From: Bacteroidales bacterium
GTDB lineage: Bacteria > Bacteroidota > Bacteroidia > Bacteroidales > PUMT01
Direction of reading: 5' to 3'
Assembly (NCBI GenBank): GCA_007132365.1
Contig: SLOS01000241.1
Coordinates: forward strand, 1 to 5,045
Length of the DNA stretch: 5,045 bases
Under the pieces are notes generated by a model that worked only from the letters and a program-made list of their open reading frames with translations, was not told the origin of the DNA and did not search any database. How positions within the stretch are numbered: the first letter of the stretch is position 1; each line of letters begins with the position of its first letter. Made by a program: the position numbers and the translations under genes. This document shows positions 1 to 5,045 of the stretch, one piece after another.

Positions 1-1491
1 CCAGGAATCTATATCGCCTGTTGAAAAATCAGTGAAAACAACCTGATCACCTTCACATACCTCAATGGTGCTGACCGCAAAGCCGGCCGAGAGCTCATTT
101 TCGGCAAACGGATTGATCCCCTCAAGATTTATAGCTCCGGTACCAAGCGGATCCAGCCATGGTTTGAGTTGCCGGTTAATCCCTTCATACCTGTCCCATG
201 CCAGGGAGAATTTGCAATAGAAGTCATCCACTGCATCACCGCATCCTGCATCTCCCCCGGTGAGAAAGCCAGTCAGATAACCCTCATGGTTAAACAGTGG
301 ACTGCCGGAAGAACCCGGTTCAGTGGTGCCGATTTCCCATCTGTGTATCTGCCAGTGGCCGTTGAGTGTATATCCTGGTCCAAAGGTGGCCGTGGAGGGA
401 GGATCATTGTCCACCGCTATCTTTTTAACATCTCCGATAGGATGATGAATTGAAAAAGTGTTTTCAGGAATTTCTCCGGAACGGTCCCATCCTGCGTAAT
501 AAATGTACCAGGATTGTGGCGGCATTTCCCTTAACTCAACAAGGGTGAAATCCAGGTTTGCCTGTGTTGCCAGCAGGTCCGATCCGGACCGGGTGTTGTT
601 TGTGGAGCCATTACCACCATTGCAGAAAGGACTTTCGTAACCAAAGAGAAAAACCGAGTTGGCTGCTTTTGTGCTGTCATTAATACAGTGATTGGCCGTA
701 ATAATATACGGTTTGCCGTCATTTGCCGTGTTATTGACAAGAACACCCGTACACAGGGTATTGCCGTTTATCACGATCCTGGCAACAGAGTTTTTCTCTG
801 TCTGCCATTGATTTCCCGGGGGACAGTTTATATCAATATTACATTTACCGGAACTACCCGACCGTTTATTATTAAGGCCCGGGATACCTGTAAAATCATG
901 ATTCAGGCTGCCTATAACAAGTTCGCCAAAATTTTCAGCCCCGCCTTTTACCTGCATTTCTACAATTAATTTGTCCCCTTCGACAGGTTCGACAGCCAGT
1001 GAGCCTGACGGCTGGTTGTTACGGTGGTCATAGGCACCAAGAATATGCGACTTATCCGCATTGTAAACAAAGAGGGATGCTCCCGGATTTAATGCGAATT
1101 TGCTGAAAATAATATTGAGTGAATAGGCTCCGCGCGATTTCAGTGCAATGCGCCATACATGTCCTTCTTCTGGCAGTTTTTCCCATAAACCATCTTTGCC
1201 TGGATCAATTTTTAAAGCGAAGGATTTTGCGAATACAAGGGGTTTCAGCCTGCTGTCCGGCTCAGCCTGAACTGCCCGCATATAATCTGCTGCAACCAAT
1301 TCCGGCATGGTGATAACAGGTATCTCATTTATACCCTTGAGTCCTCTCTTGAGAGGTTTTCCTCCGTAACTGATCTGGGTATATGCATGATAAGATGAGG
1401 CATGGAAAAGCAGAGCAGCAAGAATCATTACCAGTGTATGGGCAAAATGTTTATGCTCTTTCTTTTTCCAGATCATTCTCCAAATATACAT
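1..1491 (-). CDS. Secreted lysyl endopeptidase-like serine protease with PKD domain (3' end outside window)
   Basis: Predicted exported trypsin-fold serine protease (S1, Achromobacter protease I type) that should cut after lysine outside the cell. I translated it by hand: 497 codons stay open and run off the window. Residues 1-39 form a signal peptide (basic KKKEHKH, then a hydrophobic stretch ending near ASSYHAYTQ). Residues about 40-211 resemble a propeptide. The catalytic domain spans about 212-455, with triad His268 (TANHC), Asp314 (LDFTL) and Ser395 (EPGSSGSP). From memory of protease I, Cys217, 223, 247, 269, 290 and 417 match its six disulfide cysteines, and Asp423 in DFYCKFS matches its lysine-pocket aspartate. 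Other shared motifs are CNID, AGWDR, HHP and WLDPLGTGA. A PKD-like domain begins near 471 (EVCEGDQVVFTDFST). The ATG at 1491 is the first after an in-frame TGA at 1503-1501; an in-frame ATG at 1476 is a real alternative. Type IX secretion is likely but its signal is not visible. The family call is firm; specificity is inferred. Confidence 0.9.
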   Translation of the reverse strand, partial: MYIWRMIWKKKEHKHFAHTLVMILAALLFHASSYHAYTQISYGGKPLKRGLKGINEIPVITMPELVAADYMRAVQAEPDSRLKPLVFAKSFALKIDPGKDGLWEKLPEEGHVWRIALKSRGAYSLNIIFSKFALNPGASLFVYNADKSHILGAYDHRNNQPSGSLAVEPVEGDKLIVEMQVKGGAENFGELVIGSLNHDFTGIPGLNNKRSGSSGKCNIDINCPPGNQWQTEKNSVARIVINGNTLCTGVLVNNTANDGKPYIITANHCINDSTKAANSVFLFGYESPFCNGGNGSTNNTRSGSDLLATQANLDFTLVELREMPPQSWYIYYAGWDRSGEIPENTFSIHHPIGDVKKIAVDNDPPSTATFGPGYTLNGHWQIHRWEIGTTEPGSSGSPLFNHEGYLTGFLTGGDAGCGDAVDDFYCKFSLAWDRYEGINRQLKPWLDPLGTGAINLEGINPFAENELSAGFAVSTIEVCEGDQVVFTDFSTGDIDSW

Positions 1492-1541
1492 TAAATTTTT
1501 TCAGCCAAAATTACACACAGACGGATGAAAAAATTTAATGT
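1488..1541. repeat. Perfect 16-bp inverted repeat covering the protease start codon
   Basis: The left arm (1488-1503) and right arm (1526-1541) are exact reverse complements over 16 bp, with a 22-nt loop. The left arm contains the upstream ATG (1491-1489) of the protease gene. In the minus-strand transcript the arms would form a mostly A-U stem hiding that ATG, leaving the in-frame ATG at 1476 outside the stem. The arms are seen directly. A regulatory role is inferred, and the AT-rich context raises the chance of coincidence. Confidence 0.6.
1506..1513 (-). promoter_or_regulatory. Weak promoter candidate: Bacteroidota -7 box close to the protease start
   Basis: The minus strand reads TAATTTTG, which matches the Bacteroidota -7 consensus TAnnTTTG exactly. 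It lies in the loop of the 16-bp inverted repeat, 14 nt before the ATG at 1491. No TTTG is visible at the expected -33 position, and the leader would be very short, so a chance match in AT-rich DNA is quite possible. Confidence 0.2.
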
Positions 1542-1569
1542 TAAAGCGCAGCGGTTCATCCTGTCAGTT

Positions 1570-1600
1570 AAAATTTTGTTAATTTTTTAAACAAAATTTT
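1570..1600. repeat. 11-bp AT-rich inverted repeat (hairpin)
   Basis: The arm aaaattttgtt (1570-1580) and its exact reverse complement aacaaaatttt (1590-1600) flank a 9-nt loop. It could be a weak terminator for the btuG transcript or part of the protease leader. Its single G-C pair and lack of a long U tract beyond the stem make intrinsic termination doubtful. Confidence 0.4.
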
Positions 1601-1602
1601 GG

Positions 1603-1687
1603 CTTTTTACAGGATAAATGTAAATTAAATTTTTTTTATTCAAAATTTAACCCTCATAAATGGAAAAAATTCATGCCTTTTTACAGG
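1603..1687. repeat. Pair of 11-bp direct repeats, ctttttacagg
   Basis: The sequence ctttttacagg occurs at 1603-1613 and again at 1677-1687, 74 bp apart start to start. On the minus strand this is CCTGTAAAAAG, preceded by TTAA or TTAT. It could be a pair of binding sites or a small duplication. No function can be assigned. Confidence 0.35.
1615..1644 (-). promoter_or_regulatory. Weak promoter candidate for the protease gene (-33 TTTG, -7 TACATTTA)
   Basis: On the minus strand TTTG (1644-1641) is followed after 18 nt by TACATTTA (1622-1615), one base from the Bacteroidota -7 consensus TAnnTTTG. Spacing suits that promoter type. Transcription would begin near 1610 and give a leader of over 100 nt carrying both inverted repeats. 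The evidence is sequence match only, in AT-rich DNA. Confidence 0.25.
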
Positions 1688-1711
1688 TTAAGCCTTCATC
1701 TTTTTCCTTAA

Positions 1712-2791
1712 TTACCAAAAATCTGCAAAAACAATTCCTCCCGGGGCAATACCGGTCTCATATGTTGAAACCTGGCTGTCACCATCATAGATATGAAGTA
1801 ATCCGGGGGAGCTGTATCCGGTAATCTCCAGGGCAAAGATCATTCCTGAAACCGGGTCAGTTCCTGCGTAGGAAAACGCTTTACCGATATATGGTGATTC
1901 CGGCTGGCGGGTATCGTCTATACTCATCCTGAACAGTCCACCGGCTTCTCCGAAATAGAGCATATCCCCGTCAGGATTAACCGATAACCAGGAGGGATTG
2001 AACCAATCCCCGGTTTCTCCTGTAACCACTTGCCGGTCCGCCACCATATTCTGAGTATTGATCCTGACCAGCCTGGAGTCTGTTTCATCAACTATTTCCG
2101 TCCACGTATCATTGTACACCACTTTTCCCCTGCAAAGGACCCAAATGTTATTATTTCGGTCAGCCACAAGTGCAACTGGAATATCGCCTGCTTCTATGGT
2201 ATGAATTACCTGGTCGCTTTCAGTATCAATTACCGATACGGTATTGTCCCAGGCCCATCCGCCGCTGTTTGCCACAAACAGATAATTACCCGAAATCAAC
2301 ATCTGCTCCGGACCCATACCCACGTCAATAGTATCAGTTACAACCCCTTTTACAATATCTATTTTATAAACCTGTCCATCAAAACTTCCATTTGAAAGAT
2401 ATCCGCTTCCGTTGCCCAGATAGGCAAAGTGCCTGGGATATGAGAATCCTGTAATGGTTGAGACGGATTCAAAGGTTTCAAGGTCAACAACCTCTAATTT
2501 TTGTGAATTATTGGCCACAATTACACCATAATCGCCTGCCGTGGAAAATGAGTGTACAACATCACCTGCCGGACGTCCGTTGACCTTTTGAAACAGATTA
2601 TTGACCACCCTGGCCGAATCGGGGTCATACCAGCTAATTGAGCCGTTGCTGGCATTGAAGGCACCCTCACATCTTATGAATACGCCTTTTGCGTAGCCTT
2701 TTATCTCGGGGCCGGACTGATCTTTTTCACATGAGATGAATACTAAAATTGCCGAAAGCAGGAGTGTTGAAAATGTAATTCTGGGTTTCAT
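1712..2791 (-). CDS. btuG: BtuG-like surface cobalamin-binding lipoprotein (seven-bladed beta-propeller)
   Basis: Predicted surface lipoprotein that captures cobalamin and hands it to BtuB. The 359-residue product starts with a lipoprotein signal peptide (basic MKPR, hydrophobic 5-20) and a lipobox-like FISC with Cys21 as the lipidated residue. The following EKDQ resembles the charged export signal of Bacteroidota surface lipoproteins. The rest is a YncE/DUF5074-type propeller. I count seven blade strands ending in an aspartate-type turn: 50-56 GSISWYD, 97-103 QKLEVVD, 139-145 GQVYKID, 183-189 NTVSVID, 239-245 SRLVRIN, 284-290 GGLFRMS and 330-336 GLLHIYD. The start at 2791 puts the signal peptide at the N-terminus and follows an A-rich leader; the longer frame from 2899 would bury it. 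It lies 112 nt after btuB, whose leader carries a B12 riboswitch, and that context gives the BtuG name. Ligand binding is inferred; other YncE-type propellers exist. Confidence 0.82.
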   Translation of the reverse strand: MKPRITFSTLLLSAILVFISCEKDQSGPEIKGYAKGVFIRCEGAFNASNGSISWYDPDSARVVNNLFQKVNGRPAGDVVHSFSTAGDYGVIVANNSQKLEVVDLETFESVSTITGFSYPRHFAYLGNGSGYLSNGSFDGQVYKIDIVKGVVTDTIDVGMGPEQMLISGNYLFVANSGGWAWDNTVSVIDTESDQVIHTIEAGDIPVALVADRNNNIWVLCRGKVVYNDTWTEIVDETDSRLVRINTQNMVADRQVVTGETGDWFNPSWLSVNPDGDMLYFGEAGGLFRMSIDDTRQPESPYIGKAFSYAGTDPVSGMIFALEITGYSSPGLLHIYDGDSQVSTYETGIAPGGIVFADFW

Positions 2792-2814
2792 TTTTCTTTT
2801 AATTTTAAAATTAT
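2792..2814 (-). promoter_or_regulatory. A-rich translation start region of btuG
   Basis: Directly before the ATG at 2791 the minus strand reads as an A/T-only stretch with a single G, ending AAAAGAAAA, and includes the 12-bp palindrome aattttaaaatt (2801-2812). There is no Shine-Dalgarno sequence. A-rich leaders of this sort are usual in Bacteroidota and support the start at 2791 over the ATG at 2899. Confidence 0.5.
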
Positions 2815-2903
2815 ACTTCTGGTCACTTTGGTCATAGTACGGTTTTTCTGAGGTTATCTGCCTGCATTCATTTAGGGTTCCGTTTTTTCTGCGGATCATG
2901 GCT

Positions 2904-4916
2904 TTACCGGTAATTATAATCCACTGAAAAGCTGAGGTGAAAGGTGCGGCCCGGCATAGGGTAGGAGCGTATCACCTGGTAACGGGTATTGAACAGGTTC
3001 ATGACCCTTAACTGGAGTTGTCCTGACAGATCTCCCATTCTGATCCGGTAGCCGGCATAACTGTTGAAAACCATAAAAAAGGGCATCATATAAACCGGGT
3101 TGTTGTCATTGGTTATATACCTGTTTCCCGTATAGTTTCCGGTAAACCCGAAAAAGCCGTCCAGAAATGAAAACCCTGCGCGGACCGATCCGGTGTGAAG
3201 GGGTACATACATCAGCTGGTTGCCCTCATCAGAGCTGCTCCCGCTGTAGGTTCCCGTTATCAGCGAATTAACAAAATTATAGCTCATCCCAAGGTTGTAA
3301 CTGTATCCGCCCAGTTTGCCAACAGAGGCAACACTGCTTTCCAGTCCCCGAACCCTAACCTCCTTCCGGTTCTCCGGCTTCCACCAGGAAGCACTTTCAG
3401 AAGGTACCCACTGGATCATATTATTGATTCTTGAATTATATGCATTAACCTCAATGGTCAGTTGATTATCAGTGTCTGTACTGATCTGATGCATCAGCCC
3501 GATATCTGCAGTATAACCTGATTCCGGAAGCAGGTGCCGGTTGCCACCGGGTTGCCAGTACCTGTCATTAAAGGATGGTACCCTGAACTGGCCGGAGTAG
3601 CTTGACTTAATTGAAAGACCATTTAAGGGAAGATCTTTTTTTACTCCCGCCGAAAACAGCAGGGGGATGTCAATATCAGCGATGAACTCCTTCCGGAGTG
3701 AAACATTGCCAGTAAACCCGGGCAGGTTTAATTTTATCGCTGTGATAGCTGCTGACCGGATTTCGCTTATCTTTCCACCATATGCATCCACCTCTGCAGA
3801 AAGCGAGGAGACCTCCAGGCCGGCGTCTGCCGACAGGTATTCAGTCATCCAGATGCGGTAATTCAAATCGGCAAGGAGCCGGTTAGACTCTATTCTTGAA
3901 TCAACCGAATAGAAGTTGTCAGCGGCCAGGCCCTTATCCCTGTAAAGCATTTGTTCATCAAACATGGCTGTGTTGAGCGACAATGAGGACCTGTCCCAGC
4001 GCTTTGTCCATTTTGCATAAACCCTTAAAGAGCTGTCCCTTTGCATAGCATTGGCAGGAAGGTGTGAACCCATTATGGCGGGAATCTCCTTTTTCCTGGA
4101 CTGGTACCAGATACCGGTTTCAAGCATGTTGTTACCCGGAAGCCTAAAGAAAAGATTCTGGATCACTCCCATATTGTCGAGAGAATTGTTTTGGATTCTC
4201 TCAACAGGATTACCTGATTTAAATATATCGGTATACCTGAAATTATTTTCGGCACGGTGTGTGAACACCAGCAACTGGTACTGGAGGCGATCGTTCCCTA
4301 TTTTCCCCGAAAGGGAATGGTGCCTGTTATCATAAGTTCCCAGCTCACTTTTCACACTTACCTGCAACCTGTTTTGCCAGTTGGCACTGTTTCTCAACAA
4401 AACGGACCCCCCGAAATTTCCGCTGCCGGCAATACTTCCTGCTGCACCATTGACAACTGAAATCTCCTGGACTGCAGCAACCGGGATAAGTGACAGATCC
4501 ATGGTTCCGAGGCTGATTGAGTTAAGCAGGAATCCGTTCCAGTTGACTGTTGTCTGATATGAGTTTGTTCCCCTCAGGAAAACCGATGATGAAGAACCGG
4601 GTCCGCCGCTGGTGTTGATATAGGCAGGAGTGAACAGTGACAATAGCTGGCCCGCATCTGAATTTGAAAATACAGCCCTGATAAGTGAATCAGGGGCACT
4701 GCTTTTTTTATCTTCGTTGAAAAATGAGTGACGGCTTTGTTCAATAATTACCTCCGGAATTGCAAAAACGAGGATGCTGTCCGGATCAGTACCGGATTGC
4801 GGACCATCCTGAAATGATAATGCGGGGGATGAGCCTGAGAGAATTGCGGGGAGCAGCAGGTAAAGAGAGACCAGGATTGTTTTCAAATCTGTAAAATTAT
4901 GTTTAAACCCGAACAT
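2904..4916 (-). CDS. btuB: BtuB-like TonB-dependent cobalamin receptor
   Basis: Outer-membrane receptor predicted to import cobalamin or related corrinoids using TonB energy. The 670-residue protein has a signal peptide (about 1-36; hydrophobic core TILVSLYLLLPAIL) and TonB-box candidates at 46-52 (DSILVFA) and 54-62 (PEVIIEQSR). A plug domain spans about 85-176, with FLRGTNSYQTTVNWNGF, DLSLIP and NGAAGSIAGSGNFGGS. A long beta-barrel runs to the C-terminus, closing with the family-typical NLFNTRYQVIRSYPMPGR. It lacks the N-terminal carboxypeptidase-like domain of SusC proteins. WNG in place of the common IDG of the plug is, as I recall, frequent in this Bacteroidota subgroup. The start is the ATG at 4916: upstream in-frame codons, reachable only from a TTG at 4988, translate the riboswitch. 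The upstream riboswitch and downstream btuG-like gene support cobalamin as substrate. Receptor family is certain; substrate is inferred from context. Confidence 0.9.
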   Translation of the reverse strand: MFGFKHNFTDLKTILVSLYLLLPAILSGSSPALSFQDGPQSGTDPDSILVFAIPEVIIEQSRHSFFNEDKKSSAPDSLIRAVFSNSDAGQLLSLFTPAYINTSGGPGSSSSVFLRGTNSYQTTVNWNGFLLNSISLGTMDLSLIPVAAVQEISVVNGAAGSIAGSGNFGGSVLLRNSANWQNRLQVSVKSELGTYDNRHHSLSGKIGNDRLQYQLLVFTHRAENNFRYTDIFKSGNPVERIQNNSLDNMGVIQNLFFRLPGNNMLETGIWYQSRKKEIPAIMGSHLPANAMQRDSSLRVYAKWTKRWDRSSLSLNTAMFDEQMLYRDKGLAADNFYSVDSRIESNRLLADLNYRIWMTEYLSADAGLEVSSLSAEVDAYGGKISEIRSAAITAIKLNLPGFTGNVSLRKEFIADIDIPLLFSAGVKKDLPLNGLSIKSSYSGQFRVPSFNDRYWQPGGNRHLLPESGYTADIGLMHQISTDTDNQLTIEVNAYNSRINNMIQWVPSESASWWKPENRKEVRVRGLESSVASVGKLGGYSYNLGMSYNFVNSLITGTYSGSSSDEGNQLMYVPLHTGSVRAGFSFLDGFFGFTGNYTGNRYITNDNNPVYMMPFFMVFNSYAGYRIRMGDLSGQLQLRVMNLFNTRYQVIRSYPMPGRTFHLSFSVDYNYR

Positions 4917-4930
4917 CTGTAACAGGATAT

Positions 4931-5045
4931 GGCAGGTCTTCTGACTTACTCCCTTTTTAAACGCCTTCCCATTGCGACAACTTTGCAACAGTGGCAGGAA
5001 TGTTTAAAAAGAACAAAGGAGATTACAGCAGCGGGTACTGTCCAG
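4931..5045 (-). ncRNA. Cobalamin riboswitch (5' part outside window)
   Basis: Leader RNA that should bind a cobalamin and lower expression of btuB-btuG. On the minus strand, in order: the B12 box CAGTACCCGCTGCTGTAA (5040-5023); CTCC (5021-5018), pairing with GGAG (4952-4949); a perfect 10-bp stem CTTTTTAAAC/GTTTAAAAAG (5011-5002 with 4962-4953); a GCCACTG...TGGGAAGGC element (4995-4963) enclosing a small TTGC hairpin; and the 3' signature GTCAGAAGACCTGCC (4945-4931). These match the conserved 3' two-thirds of the class. The upstream stem and promoter lie beyond 5045. Only 14 nt separate the signature from the btuB ATG, which fits control of translation initiation rather than a distant terminator; this mechanism is inferred. 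Confidence 0.93.

Larger units (their letters stand above)
1492..1711. other. AT-rich intergenic spacer between btuG and the protease gene
   Basis: No gene is supported in these 220 nt. The spacer is rich in A and T runs and contains inverted and direct repeats, listed separately. No classic GC-rich hairpin followed by a T run is visible after the btuG stop, so where the btuB-btuG transcript ends is unclear. Confidence 0.8.

Noticed and set aside
531..746. Short minus-strand reading frame of 71 codons
   Set aside because: It lies in another frame within the protease gene, whose frame shows the conserved TANHC motif across the same stretch.
169..1313. Several plus-strand reading frames of 64 to 94 codons opposite the protease gene
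   Set aside because: They are antisense to a strongly supported coding frame, lack recognisable motifs and have no good start signals.
1488..1541. Invertible promoter flanked by the 16-bp inverted repeat
   Set aside because: Invertible promoters in Bacteroidota span far more DNA than the 22 nt between these arms, and no recombinase gene is nearby.
1570..1600. AT hairpin as an intrinsic terminator after btuG
   Set aside because: The stem has one G-C pair and no proper U tract after it. It is kept as a repeat only.
2792..2899. In-frame extension of btuG to an ATG at 2899, adding 36 residues
   Set aside because: It would place a clear lipoprotein signal peptide at residue 37, inside the protein. 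The extension is hydrophilic with no family resemblance, whereas the ATG at 2791 has an A-rich leader.
2030..4460. Plus-strand reading frames of 64 to 121 codons opposite btuG and btuB
   Set aside because: All are antisense shadows of two well-recognised genes, with compositions unlike normal proteins.
1..5045. A new defence, mobile or biosynthetic system
   Set aside because: No transposase, integrase, CRISPR array, toxin-antitoxin pair or unknown gene cluster is present. All three genes belong to recognisable families.

Overview
The window looks like chromosome from a member of the Bacteroidota, probably a Bacteroidales-like lineage. The evidence is a surface-lipoprotein beta-propeller paired with a BtuB-type TonB-dependent receptor, a lysyl-endopeptidase-like protease followed by a PKD domain, A-rich translation starts without Shine-Dalgarno sequences, and very AT-rich intergenic DNA. 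All three recognisable genes lie on the minus strand, so the window is read from right to left. No gene on the plus strand is supported.

Right edge (about 5045 to 4931): the 3' part of a cobalamin (B12) riboswitch, cut by the window end. It is followed 14 nt later by the start of btuB (4916 to 2904), an outer-membrane TonB-dependent receptor. After a 112-nt gap comes btuG (2791 to 1712), a lipoprotein predicted to form a seven-bladed beta-propeller. Together they form a B12-repressed corrinoid uptake unit: BtuG would capture cobalamin at the cell surface and BtuB would pass it through the outer membrane using TonB energy.

Middle (1711 to 1492): a 220-nt AT-rich spacer without a gene. It holds a perfect 16-bp inverted repeat that reaches into the start of the next gene, a second 11-bp AT hairpin, an 11-bp direct repeat and weak promoter candidates.

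Left part (1491 to 1, running off the window): the first 497 codons of a secreted serine protease of the lysyl endopeptidase (Achromobacter protease I) type. It has a signal peptide, a propeptide, a complete catalytic domain and the start of a PKD domain. The real C-terminus, possibly with a type IX secretion sorting domain, lies outside the window. Nothing links this gene functionally to B12 uptake, and it is probably a separate transcription unit.

I did not find a new kind of system. The main value lies in identifying the riboswitch-btuB-btuG unit, correcting two start codons, noting pocket-level details of the protease, and flagging the structured protease leader.
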